Assembly: GCF_042477335.2 (NCBI RefSeq)
Contig: NC_091263.1
Span: forward strand, 14,729,501 to 14,793,500
Length of the DNA stretch: 64,000 bases
Direction of reading: 5' to 3'
Origin: Ovis canadensis
Taxonomy: Eukaryota > Chordata > Mammalia > Artiodactyla > Bovidae
The notes under the pieces were generated by a model. The model was not told the origin of the DNA. It saw only the letters and a program-made list of their open reading frames with translations, and did no database searches. The first letter of the stretch is position 1; each line of letters opens with the position of its first letter. The translations under genes were made by a program, and so were the position numbers. Of the stretch, positions 1-10,475 are shown piece by piece.

Positions 1-954
1 TCCCCTCTCAATCCCCGCCCACCACCCCCTGACCAAGGTTACTTAAGGCCTTGCCCAGGGGGGCCTGCGTCTCTGTTTGGTCACAGACATTCAGAGGAGG
101 GAAAATTTGGTTGGACCTTCTCCCTGTGCCTGGTGCTTATAGCGTCCTGCACCTGGAAGCCCATTGCCAAGACAGAAGGAGGGAAAGCCTGAGTCTCGGT
201 CTATCTCTTCTGTTCTTGTATCTGAGCTGCTGGGTGGTGTGGGGAGTGTTGCTTTTGCTCTTGTTTTTGGTGGTGCTGGGGGGGGTGGTGGTGGGGAGTG
301 GGGACACGTTCCATCCTTGATCCTGCAGGCGCTCACCTACGCATTCAAGGAACCACAACCCCAACACATGCTGCATGCACACACGCACACACACATGTAC
401 ACATACACATACCTCATCCCTCATTGCTGTTGAGGGCAGTGGAGGAGAAGGAGGAAAAGGGTTGTGCAGTTAGCGTGTCCTAAAAGCCAAAGGTTTTCTC
501 CAGTTGACACATGAGGAGACAGACACAATGGACATCTCTTGCCCCAGGGGTCCTCTGGCCTTCACTGCCCACACGGTGGACTGGGCTCATCCAGCCTCTC
601 AGGATGCAGAGGCGATGCCTCATCAGGGGCACTGCAGGGGCAGATTCCTTCCATCCCCAGGCCAAGCACCTTGGAGATTCCACCTCCAGCGCCCTCCTTG
701 GATTTCCCACTTCCCTTGGGAGAGAGCATGGGGCAGTCCCCACCAGATTCAGGGGGCTCGACATCAGCTTCTTCCCACGTGGTGTCCTCACTGTCCCCTG
801 GCTTCACCAAGAGGTACCATATGTTTGTCCTGTCATTGCCTAGTCCTTCACGCCCTCCCCTCATGGAGTCCTCCATGGGCCCCAGCTGCTTGTCGCCCAG
901 CACACCTCCCAGACCCCAGCGGGAATCAGAACCCAGTCCTTGGGACAGCAGCGG
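1..954. other. No gene recognised; GC-rich flank with a short CA repeat
   Basis: I see no gene or dispersed repeat that I can name here. A CA-type dinucleotide run lies at about 377-412. Overlapping open frames on both strands from 480 onward are explained by high GC content, which leaves few stop codons. They show no recognisable domain and the frames compete with each other. Confidence 0.5.
377..412. repeat. CA-rich simple repeat
   Basis: An imperfect alternating CA tract interrupted by G and T (cacacgcacacacacatg and similar). It is an ordinary mammalian microsatellite with no function visible. Confidence 0.8.
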
Positions 955-2330
955 TCTCTGGCAGAGTTCCCCCATGTCTTGCTCAGGGTCACCCCTGACA
1001 TCAGCGGCAGCCCCCTGGGACTCTCCTGAGGACCCCAGCTATTCTCCAACTGTCTCCAGGCTTGTGGGTCCCTGGGCCCATCAACCCAAGCGCCAAGCCT
1101 GCCAGGTGCTGGCCCAGGATCTTCTTTGGGTTCACCCATGGCCCTTGGCTCCTCGCCACCCTGCACCCCCTAAGCTACAGGCGGGAGGAGAAAACCAGCA
1201 CCCCCCCCCCAACCCTGGGCACCGAGGGGCCCTGGCAGACCTCCCCCATGTCCTCGGCAGAGTCCCCCCTGAGATGGGGCACAGAGCCCTGAGAGCCCCG
1301 CAGGGACCCCTGCAGCTGCCAGAGGTGCCAGCGGGAGGCAAAGGCCAGCCCACCGGGTCCCTGGCAAACCTCCCGGGTCTGCATCACAGACCCCAGGGAG
1401 CCCCCCAACTCGCCCAGCTCCTGCCAGCCCTGCAGCCCACCAAGCTGCTGTCTGGTCCCTGACGGCAGCTCCACAGGTCCCTGGCAGACCTCCCTAGTCT
1501 CTTTGACAGGGTCTCCCCTGAGCTTGGGCCCCAAACCAGGCAAGCCCCCTGAGGCTGCCAGCTCCTGGCCGCTATGCACCCCTCGGATGGGCTGGCGCTA
1601 TGCAGAGGGCAGCCCAGCGGGTATGCCCAGGCCCTGGCAGACCTCCCCAGTGTCTTCGTCCGGGTCTCCCCTGAGCTGGGGCACAGACCTCTGGGAGCCC
1701 CGCGGGTACTCCCGCAGCCGCCAGAGGCGCCAGTGGGTGGCAGAGGCCAGCCCGCCAGGCTCCTGGCAAACCTCCTCGGTCTCTTCTGCAGAGTCTCCCA
1801 TGGGCTGGTACCTAGATCCCATGGAGCACCCCTCCTCCCCGCGATGCCCCCAGCTCCTGGCTGCCCTGCATCTCGCTGAGCCCCCAGCGGGTTGCAGACG
1901 GCAGCTCCTCAGATCCCTGGCAGACCTCCCCCATCTTTCTGACAGAGTATCTCCTGGACTAGGACCCTAAACCTAGCGAGCCCCCTGAGGCCCTCAGCTC
2001 TTGGCCACCCTGCACTCCTCCGATGGGCCAACGGGAGGCAGGGGCCAGCCAGCCGGTGCCCTGGCAGACCTTCCACATCTCTTTGGCAGTGTCTCCTCAG
2101 AGCTGGGGTGCAGGCACCTTGGAGACCCATGGGGCTCCCTGCATCCTCCAAGGCATCGGCAGGAAGCAGGCAGGAGGCAGAACCCAGCCCACCACCAGGG
2201 CCCTGGCAGACCTCCTGTGTCTCTTGGACGGAGTCTCCTCTGGGCTCCCCTGAAGGGAGCTGGGGCTCTCCCATGGCGTCTCCCACCGGCCCCACCCATC
2301 CACTGGAGTGGACAGGTTCCTGGCTGGAAA
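955..2330. repeat. Diverged GC-rich tandem array, unit about 140 bp, at least 9 units
   Basis: The core CCTGGCAGACCTCC, or a close variant, recurs near 957, 1231, 1360, 1480, 1633, 1762, 1916, 2060 and 2202. Most spacings are 120-154 bp, and one gap of 274 fits a unit that has lost its core. Each core is followed by a GTCTCTT-like segment, then a TCTCCCCTGAGCTGGGG-like segment. Further along the unit come CAGCTGCCAGAGG and GGCAGAGGCCAGCC segments. Units differ by substitutions and small indels, so the array is old or fast-evolving. Both strands carry long open frames with a repeated peptide, but those frames break between units. I read this as a minisatellite-like array, not a gene. I do not recognise the family. 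Confidence 0.75.
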
Positions 2331-2484
2331 GCCCTGTTCTGGCACAGACTTAATGGCTTAACTCCCTTCCCTTTGCTGTTTCCCCAGCAAAGACTCTGGC
2401 CTCTTTTCCCATGCTCCCACGCTCACTTGGCTTCCCACTGGGATGGACCCCGGGTGTCCCCACCCCTCCCCCTGACGATTTCTT

Positions 2485-2577
2485 CCAGGACAGGAAGGCA
2501 TTGTCTTGAGGATCAAATGGCAGATTCAGGATTTTTAGAGTCAGCAGCAGTAGGCTCACATAGATTATCAGGGCCAT
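2485..2577 (-). pseudogene. Possible start of ERV env (signal peptide and a few residues)
   Basis: A methionine at 2577 begins a hydrophobic, leucine-rich leader of about 15 residues. A short polar stretch follows before the frame runs into GC-rich sequence that no longer looks retroviral. The position just downstream of the integrase remnant is where env begins in gamma-like retroviruses. No surface or transmembrane subunit is present. The assignment is inferred from position and hydrophobicity only. Confidence 0.4.
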
Positions 2578-2625
2578 CTGAAAAGTACAGAGTCAGAGCC
2601 TAGAAAGTAAAGACATAAAATGACA

Positions 2626-3215
2626 TCACTTAGTTCTCCTCAGGGTGCCATCTCTTAATTCAAGTGTGGTATACACACAAATCAATTCCTGGCACTTGAC
2701 AGCTGTGGGAGAAGAAAGAATAACCTGGTAAGGGCCTTCCAAGAGGGGCTCGAGGAATTGGCCCCCAGATCCCAATGTTTTTATGAGGACCCTGGTTCTT
2801 GGCTCAAAGGGCGGCTTGCTTGACTCAGAGGCTCGGTCAAGAGTCACCTCTTGGACTTCCATTAAGGCCTGTTGAAAAGCTGAGAGATGAGTTTCATAGT
2901 TAGTTAATTCCAAAGTTCTAGGAAAACTTTTCCATTGAGTATTTTCAGGAATTATTAATCATCCATCATCCAACTGTAACCACCTTTTATCAGTGATCTT
3001 TGCTCCTCTTTTCTCATATCTTTCTAATTCTTCCTCAGTATATTATATTTTTTCCTGTTCCACAGGACATGTCCAAATCAAAGGCGACTACATTGAAGGG
3101 GTTTCCTAAAGTGTGGCCTTTCTGGCTTGACAGTCAACCAGCTGATTACCTTCGGCTACTTTACTCCTGGCCCTGCTGTGCCCTTTGCAATGCATAACAC
3201 CTACTTCTTTAGGAC
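2626..3215 (-). pseudogene. ERV pol remnant: end of RNase H and integrase, including its C-terminal domain
   Basis: The open stretch 2913-2626 resembles the C-terminal domain of gammaretroviral integrase, with a GPYQVILSSPTAVK-type strand (compare the GPYTVLL-like segment of that family). Sequence up to about 3210 on the same strand carries a EGNQLVDCQARKA-like segment, which matches the end of RNase H. Stops interrupt the frame, and the integrase catalytic core (D,D-35-E) is not recognisable as an intact domain. A BovB has separated this piece from the rest of pol at 6000 and above. Confidence 0.7.
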
Positions 3216-3219
3216 AATA

Positions 3220-5996
3220 TATAAACAGATGACAAGAGTGAACATCAACATTCTAGGAATCAGTGAACTAACATGGACTGGAATGGGTGAATTTAACCCA
3301 GATGACTATTATATCTACTACTGTGGATAGGAATCCCTTAGAAGAAATGGAGTATCCACCATAATCAACAAAACAGTCTGAAATGCAGTACTTGGATGCA
3401 ATCTCAAAAACGACAAAATGACCTCTGTTCGTTTCCAAGGTAAACCATTCAATATCCCGGTAATTCAAGTCTATGCCCCGACCAGTAAGGCTGAAGAAGC
3501 TGAAGTTGAACAGTTCTATGAAGACTTACAAGACCTTCTAGAACTAACACCCTTTAAAAGATGTCCTTTTCATTATAGGGGACTGGAATGCAGAAGTAGG
3601 AAGTCAAGAAACACCTGGAGTAACAGGCAAGTTTGGCCTTAGAGTACAGAATGAAGCAGGGCAAAGGCTAATAGAGTTCTGCCAAGAGAATGCACTGGTC
3701 ATAGAAAACACCCTCTTCCAACAACACAAGAGAAGACTCTACACATGGACATCACCAGATGGTTGACACTGAAATCAGATTGATCATATTCTTTGCAGTC
3801 AAAGATGGAGAAGCTCTATAGAGTTGACAAAAACAAGACTGGGAGCTGACTGTGGCTCAGATCATAAACTCCTTATTACGAAATTCAGGCTGAAATTGAA
3901 GAAAGTGGAAAAAACCACTAGACCATTAAGGTATGACGTAAATAAAATCCTTTAGAACTATACAGTGGAAGTGAGAAATAGACTTAAGGGTCTAGATCTT
4001 AGAGTTCATCAGAGTGCCTGATGAACTATGGATGGAGGTTCGTGACATTGTATAGTAGACAAGAATCAAGACCATCCCCAAGAAAAAGAAATGCAAAAAG
4101 GCAAAATGGCAGTTTGAGAAGGTCTTACAAATACCTCTGAAAAGACGGGAAGTGAAAAGAAAGGAGAAAAGGAAAGATATAAGCATCTGAATGCAGAGTT
4201 CCAAAGAATAGAAAGGAGAGATAAGAAAGAGTTCTTCCATGCTCAATGCAAAGAAATAGAGGAAAACAATAGAGTGGGAAAGACTAGAGATCTCTTCAAG
4301 AAAATTAGAGATACCAAGGGAACATTTCATGCAAAGATGGGCTCAATAAAGGACAGGAATGGTATGGACCTAACATAATCAGAAGATATTAAGAAGAGGT
4401 GGCAAGAATACACAGAACTGTACAAAAAAGATCTTCACGACCCAGATAATCATGATGGTGTGATCCCTCACCTAGAGCCAGACATCCCAGAATGTGAAGT
4501 CAAATGGGCCTTAGGAAGCATCACTAAGAACAAAGCTAGTGGAGGTGATGGAATTCCAGTAGAGCTATTTCAAATCGTGAAAGATGACGCTGTGAAAATG
4601 CTGCAGTCAATATCCCAGCAAATTTGGAAAACTCAGCAGTGGCCACAGGACTGGAAAAGGTCAGTTTTCATTCCAATCCCAAAGAAAGGCAATGCCAAAG
4701 GATGCTCAAACTACCACACAATTGCACTCATCTCACACACTAGTAAAGTAATGCTCAAAATTCTCCAAGCCAGGCTTCAGCAGTACGTGAACCGTGAACT
4801 TCCAGATGTTCAAGCTGGTTTTAGAAAAGGCAGAGGAACCAGAGATCAAATTGACAACATCCGTTGGATCATCGAAAAAGCAAGAGAGTGCCAGAAAAAC
4901 ATCTATTTCTGCTTTATTGACTATGCCAAAACCTTTGACTGTGTGGATCACAATAAACTGTGGAGGATTCTGAAAGACATGGGAATACCAGACCACCTGA
5001 TCTGCCTCTTGAGAAACCTACATGCAGGTCAGGAAGCAACAGTTAGAACTGGACATGGAACAACAGACTGGTTTCAAATAGTAAAAGGAGTATGTCAAGG
5101 CTGTATATTGTCACCCTGCTTATTTAACTTATATGTGGAGTACATCGTGAGAAACCCTGGGCTGGAAGAAGCACAAGCTGGAATCAAGATTGCTGGAAGA
5201 AATATCAATAACCTCAGATATGCAAATGACACTACCCTATGGCAGAAAGTGAAGAACTAAAGAGCTTCTTGATGAAAGTGAAGGAGGGGAGTGAAAAAGT
5301 TGGCTTCAGACTCAACATTCAGAAAACTAAGATCATGGCATCCTGTCCCATCACTTCAGGGCAAACAGATGGAGAAACAATGGAAAGAGTGGCTGACTTT
5401 ATTTTTCTGGGCTCCAAAATCACTGCAGATGGTGACTGCAGCCATGAAATTAAAAAAACGCTTATTTCTTGGAAGGAAAGTTATGACCAGCCTAGACCAC
5501 ATAATAAAAAGAAGAGACATTACTTTGCCAACAAAGGTCCGTCTAGTCAAGGCTATGGTTTTCTCAGTGGTCATGTATGGATGTGTGAGTTGGTCTACAA
5601 AGAAAGCTGAGCACCAAAGAATTGATGCTTTTGAACTGTGGTGTTGGAGAAGTCTCTTGAGAGTCCCTTGGACTGCAAGGAGATCCAACCAGTCCATCTG
5701 AAAGGAGATAAGTCCTGGGTGTTCATTGGAAGGACTGATGTTGAAGCTGAAAATCCAATACTTTGGCTACCTGTTGCAAAGAGCTGACTCATTTGAAAAG
5801 ACTCTGATGCTGGGAAAGATTGAGGGCAGGAGGAGAAGGGAACAACAGAGGATGAGATGGTTAGATGGCATCATTGACTCAATGGACATGGATTTGGGTG
5901 GACTCCGGGAGTTGGTGATGGGCAGGGAGGCCTGGCTGCTGCGGTTCATGGGGTCACAAAGAGTCGGACAGAACTGAGTGACTGAACTGAACTGAT
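3220..5996 (+). mobile_element. BovB LINE, nearly complete ORF2 region, inactive
   Basis: BovB is an RTE-type non-LTR retrotransposon. This copy runs from the endonuclease segment (ISELTWTGMGEFNPDDYYIYY near 3255) to the conserved 3' end (GACTGAACTGAACTGA, about 5980-5995). The RT frame is open at 4460-5260, with VFIPIPKKGNAKG, FRKGRGTRDQI and FIDYAKTFDCVDHNKLW segments. The catalytic YADD has become YAND (5219-5230). A frameshift follows soon after, and the C-terminal part continues at 5239-5977 in other frames. An in-frame stop interrupts the endonuclease at about 3328. It sits inside the minus-strand ERV pol gene, so it is younger than that provirus. Confidence 0.93.
4460..5260 (+). pseudogene. 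BovB reverse transcriptase remnant with YAND in place of YADD
   Basis: This is an open stretch of 266 codons from the RTE-type reverse transcriptase. It holds the early fingers segment, the FIDYAKTFDCVDHNKLW palm motif with the first catalytic Asp, the GVCQGCILSPCLFNLY motif and the YADD position. At 5225-5227 the first Asp of YADD is Asn (AAT), which would abolish polymerase activity. The frame then shifts, so the thumb and C-terminal region lie in another frame. Confidence 0.85.
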
Positions 5997-6161
5997 AGCA
6001 GTCAAAAGTCTCTCAATCTCTCTGAGACACTTAATAGGTTCTCCTGTTGCCATTTTACACTGTTTTTCTTTCCATATTGCAGCATGAGTATGTAAAGTCA
6101 GATAAGAATTCTTAGAATCAGTTTAGATATTTACTTGCTGCCCTTTGCTTAACTCTAGAGC

Positions 6162-6446
6162 TCAGGTCAGAGCCACAAGCTCCAGTAGCTGAGCACTTAT
6201 TCTCTGGGGGAGAGATTTTGCTTTTAAAATCTTTTCAGCCATCACCACTGCGTAACCTGCTTTATGATTCTCATCCCAAACAAAAGAACTGCCATTTGTA
6301 AATAATTTCATGTCCAGATTGTCTAACGGGGTATCCATCAGATCTTCCCGAGCTGCATAGCTTAAAGTTAGACATTGGGAACAATCGTGATCAGGTGTTT
6401 CATTTTCCTTTTCAGGAAGGAAAGTGGCAGGATTAAGTTTCCACAA
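6162..6446 (-). pseudogene. ERV pol remnant: RNase H domain, N-terminal part
   Basis: The minus-strand open stretch has the linker and start of a gammaretroviral-type RNase H. It includes an LFTNGSSFVWDENHKAGYAVV segment in which the usual catalytic Asp of the TDGS motif is Asn. The LLELVALT helix segment ends the stretch. Sequence continues degenerate to about 6000, where the BovB begins. The domain is inactive by the substitution and by later breaks. Confidence 0.8.
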
Positions 6447-6686
6447 ACGTTAAGCTTAGTTATTGGTCCTTTTAACAACAATGACTGATATTTAAGAAGC
6501 CAACTGTCTGTCATCCAAATTTAACCTCAGAGTTTAAGAATACATTCCTAGTGACTACTCTAAGGCCTTTGGTGTTGTATCAAAACTCCCAAGTGCATAC
6601 CTTTTCTTTCAGTGACAAAGAAATTAAATTCTGATCCTGTGGGTAAGTTCAAAGTGGGAGCTTGCAGGAGAGCAGTCTGAAGAGCC

Positions 6687-7182
6687 TTAAAAGACTTTGA
6701 GAATCTGGAGACCAAACCAGTTTGTCAGTTTGGGCTTGTTAATTTCAGTTATAAGTTTATATAAAGGCCAGGAAAGTTGCCCATAAGCCAGAATCCAAAT
6801 GTGGAAGTAGCCTGTGATCCCTAAAAATCCTCTCAATTGTCTTAAAGTCATAGGTAGCGGATAATTCAGTGTAGGTTTAATTCTAGAAAGCATACTGAAA
6901 AATATTTGGCTCTTTCAGGAACTTTAGATAATAGAATATAAGGATTAGGTACCATGGGGTACAAAGGAACCACAGCCTTATTATTCATAAATCTTTAACT
7001 AGGCTCCATTTATCATTTGATTTCTTTATACCCAAAATAGGAGTGTTGCATGGACTGTTACAAGGAATTAATAGCCCCTGCTCCTTTGAATTCTCAATGA
7101 TGAGTTTTAACCCTTCCTCAACCTCAGGTTTCAGAGGATACTTCTTTTTATGTGGAAATAAATGCATCTTTGCATTTGACAA
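6687..7182 (-). pseudogene. ERV reverse transcriptase remnant with the catalytic palm deleted
   Basis: 7182-6985 encodes the N-terminal fingers region, with a YPLKPEVEEGLKLIIENSK-like segment and a SPCNTPILGIKK segment typical of gamma-like RT. The frame continues degenerate to about 6900. 6893-6687 encodes the connection region (a TLRQLRGFLGITGY segment). These are normally separated by roughly 150 codons that carry the catalytic aspartates and the YVDD-type motif. Here that segment is absent, with the junction near 6893. The loss is a deletion, because no inserted repeat lies at the junction. Confidence 0.8.
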
Positions 7183-7379
7183 CTACAGAAATAGCATTTT
7201 GTGCTCAACCCACAGATTTTCTATCAGCCCACACTCTAGGATTTATATTTTGTTCAATTAAAGGGAGAAAAAGGGAGGGCTTCATATTCATGAAAACAGA
7301 GGCATGGACCTTGCTCAGTATATCCCTCCCTAAAAGGGATGAGGGAGACTGGCATGATCAGAAACTCATGTGAAAATAG

Positions 7380-7640
7380 CACAGAGTCCCAATTGCAGCT
7401 TGGAGGACAACTGAAATAATGTTTGGCTCATCCTGACAGTCCCATTATGGAAGTGGATTAGGGAGAAAATAGGCCAGGGGCTTCAGTAAGCACAGAGTAA
7501 GTTGCCCCAGTGTCTAAAAGGAAATTGATGGATTGTCCCCCATGGTTATTAATACCCAGGTTTCCTCAGGTGTAATTAGGATGGGAGCTTGTGTGCAGAT
7601 CCCCAGGCACCTTTAGTCCTGATTGTCTTGAGAGTCCGAC
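7380..7640 (-). pseudogene. ERV aspartic protease remnant
   Basis: The minus strand shows a LLDTGATYSVLTEAPG segment whose active-site Asp-Thr-Gly is encoded at 7514-7506. Stops lie before and after it, so no intact protease can be made. It sits between the nucleocapsid end of gag and the RT, as expected for a gamma-like gag-pro-pol order. Confidence 0.8.
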
Positions 7641-7679
7641 CCCTGAAACCTACGCCTCTAGGGGCAGTCTTTCTTTGAG

Positions 7680-9275
7680 TGTGGTCCCTTCCAAACTGGG
7701 TATGTAGCCAGGGGCGACTTAGATGCTTGAGGGCAATCCCACTTGAGGTGCCCTCCTTTCCACAGTAATAGCAAGCCCATCCCTTTTCACCTAGGTCCCT
7801 CTGGGCATTTTTCTCAGGCTGTTTACGATTGCTGTAAATGGCTGACAGCCATTACAAGGGCTTCTGCCTGTTCCTTTGTCTTTCTCTGCCTTTCTTTTCC
7901 TCACCTTTTCTACCATAATCTGAGCCAGTTGCAACAGATTATTTAAAGACTGATTTGGTCCATACACCTGTTTTAATAGCTTACAGCAGATATCTGGAGC
8001 CAACTGACTGAGAAATCTATCTTTTAAGATCACTCTTCTGTCTTCACTCTTGGGATCAATCTCAGTGAATCTGTGAAGGGCTTCTCTCAGTCTATCTAGG
8101 AATTTACCAGGATCTTCCTTCTCTTCCTGTTCTATGTCTGCCAATTTGGTATAGTTTAAAGTCTTAGCATGCACTTGCCTGAGTCCTTCAAGAATACATC
8201 TGACAAAATGACTTTGATCTCATCTTCATTTAGCCATGTTATAGTCTCAATCTGGTTCTATAGTCAGGACCACCTGATTCCCAGTGAGGAGGGCAGCTAT
8301 CTCATCCTTCCCCTTCCCTACTGATTCATCACCAAGCCATTAATCTCCATAGGCAACAGCTTTCCCCAAAACTTGAGTTTTTTGAGTCAGGAGTTAGCGT
8401 TTGTCCCAAGTAAGGGCCTTTGTCCTTCCAAGTAAGGTCATAAAGCAGAGTAACACCCTTAAAATCTCTAATATACTTTTCTGGGTCTTCTAAATAATCT
8501 TCCAGATCATGCTTGATTCTTTGTATTTCTTCATAAGAAAACAGCTTAATAACTCTCATAGATAGATTATTTCTCCCGGTGGATGCTTCATGAAGAGGCA
8601 AAAGCTTGTGTGGCTGCTGTTCCTCAGCCTCTCTGGCTGCTCGGTGCATATGATCCCATGGATAGACTGGAGAAACGTGCTTTTCTTTATCTCTGTCTCC
8701 TGTCCTCCATCTCAACCTGTATTTCACCCTTAGTTTTTGCTGTCTGAGCTTCTCTTACTTCGATTGTCTGAGTTTCCATTGAAACAAGAATTCTGAGGTT
8801 GTACTGAGACAGGAGTTGTTTGGACCTCTACTTGGACAGTTTGAATCTGTTTAGGTTTTTACCGACACCAAGGCAACCCTTTCTGGGGGGGTTCCCTGAT
8901 TTTCAGTTTGTTCAATTCAGAGCCCCATTTACAGGGGCAAAGTAGAAGGACAGGAGGGAGCTGAAGGTTTCATACCTAAATCTACACTCTTAGGACATAA
9001 TTCTGGTATGTCTCACGGAGAGAAAAAGGGCAACACATACGCTACTTCTACCCATTTCCCTTGTTTTCTACAGAACTGGTCTAATTGTAAAACAGTATTA
9101 TAGTTAAGAGACTCTCCAACTGTCCTCCATTCACCATTCTCCAGTGGATATCGTGACCATGTACTATCACATCAGAAGATCAGGCATATCTTCTTCAAGC
9201 TCTGGGGATCAAATCTATCCCAGTTTTTCAGGATACAGTTCAAAGGAGTGAGGCTGGAATTGTTAGCTTCCATCT
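7680..9275 (-). pseudogene. ERV gag remnant: matrix, capsid and nucleocapsid
   Basis: From the right, a matrix-like region starts near 9271 (methionine followed by Glu, with no Gly at position 2 for myristoylation). It holds a LQLDQFCRKQGKWVEVAYV segment. A proline-rich stretch follows. Capsid is open at 8727-8329 (FSYEEIQRIKHDLEDYLED segment) and continues at 8174-7791 (PGKFLDRLREALHRFTEID, the major homology region neighbourhood). A zinc-knuckle CX2C start followed by a displaced HX4C lies near 7740-7790, split by a one-base frameshift. Several stops separate the pieces. Family recognition is by these motifs. Confidence 0.8.
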
Positions 9276-9356
9276 GTATGAGAGGAAAAAAGTGACCAGT
9301 GCCATCTTTCTACTGGAGGTGTCCCTCCCTCATCTAGATGGGGGTGTAGACAGACT

Positions 9357-9689
9357 TTACAAGAAAGCTTTCATTCCCTGGTCAGACTTAGTCTGTCCCT
9401 TTCTGACGCAGGCGCCATACTCAGCCCTCCCAGGTCTACCACTGAGGTGGGATGGAGAGGCACTAGGGGTAGACTTGATGGCATCCCAGACTAGTGTCCA
9501 GTTCCTCACTATTAAAACATTGCTTGCCTCTGATGCCACCTGGGGTGCAATCAGAGTAACATTCCGTAATGCCTCCAAGCTAAAACCGCTGGGGGAAACA
9601 TTTGTCTCCTGAGTGCCTGTGCATGACCCTGAGTATACTCCTGACAATAATAAGACCAGTATGAACATAAAACCAGTATGTTCTTTCAA
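9357..9689 (-). other. ORF of 110 codons with a signal-peptide-like start, between ERV leader and gag
   Basis: The ORF begins with a charged N-terminus (MKEHTG) and a hydrophobic core (FMFILVLLLSGVYS), followed by small residues that could be a signal-peptidase site. Two N-glycosylation sequons (NVT, NWT) follow. It ends about 80 bases before the gag-like methionine. I do not recognise the protein. It could be a pre-gag reading frame, a fragment of env moved by recombination, or chance. It has no frame break of its own, unlike its neighbours. Confidence 0.4.
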
Positions 9690-10454
9690 GCATCACCACA
9701 CCAGTATAGGTGATAGCAAAAGAGACGGTGAAGGGGTGGCCAGTGAGGAAAAAGTGATTTTTGTCCTCGAGTTATTAGGGCTAGTCCTTCCAGTTCATTC
9801 CCACAGATTCCACAGAAAGGATATCTAAGGAGTTGGGACAAAAGCCACAGGAGAGCCTCCTCTGGTCCACTAAGAGCTAGCTTTACCAAAGGAAGAAGAC
9901 CGCTGTACTTCCTATCTGAGTAACCTTTAACCTGAGAGATGCTCTTGGAGCTAGAGCTCCATCTAGCTTTTGAGCTTTCGAGTCCTAGCAAGTCTAAGTG
10001 CTTCCTGACTACCAATCCAAGTTTGGGACCTAAGTAACAGTACAGAGCAACAACATAGATCACAAGTCCCTTGAAAGTCTATGATCTGAGAGATTAGGTT
10101 AGTATTTCTAATTCCCAGGAAGTTATGAAATAGTCAAAGAAACCGAAAAGTTTGACCGAGAAAGGAGAGTTTGGTCCACATGCTTTGTCCATTTCTGGCC
10201 ATTCCTGCAGGATACATTGGGTGCCCTTGACATTAGCAGGGGGGTATAATTCCCCGACAGGGTTTTCTGCCATAAACTGTATGAGGTCACCTCAGAACCA
10301 CAGATTAGGACACAGCTCTTGGTTTGCACATGTGTGCCTCTTTCAACTGATCACACACACAAGCACCCCCTAGAGTTAGTAAAGTACAGCAGAAAATGTG
10401 TTTGCTAGGAGAACAAGAACTACAACTCCAAGCATCTTTAACTTGTCCTGAAGA

Positions 10455-10472
10455 ATCCCAGATGAGCCCCCA
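10455..10472 (-). promoter_or_regulatory. ERV primer-binding site, tRNA-Pro type
   Basis: The minus-strand sequence TGGGGGCTCATCTGGGAT matches the gammaretroviral tRNA-Pro primer site with two mismatches. It begins three bases after a CA that fits the end of the LTR. This orients the provirus and supports the class I assignment. Confidence 0.85.
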
Positions 10473-10475
10473 AGA

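Noticed and set aside
480..2603. Long open frames on both strands (for example 539-1462 plus and 1175-1579 minus) as protein-coding genes
   Set aside because: They fall in a GC-rich tandem array, compete in several frames and contain no recognisable domain. Frames break between repeat units.
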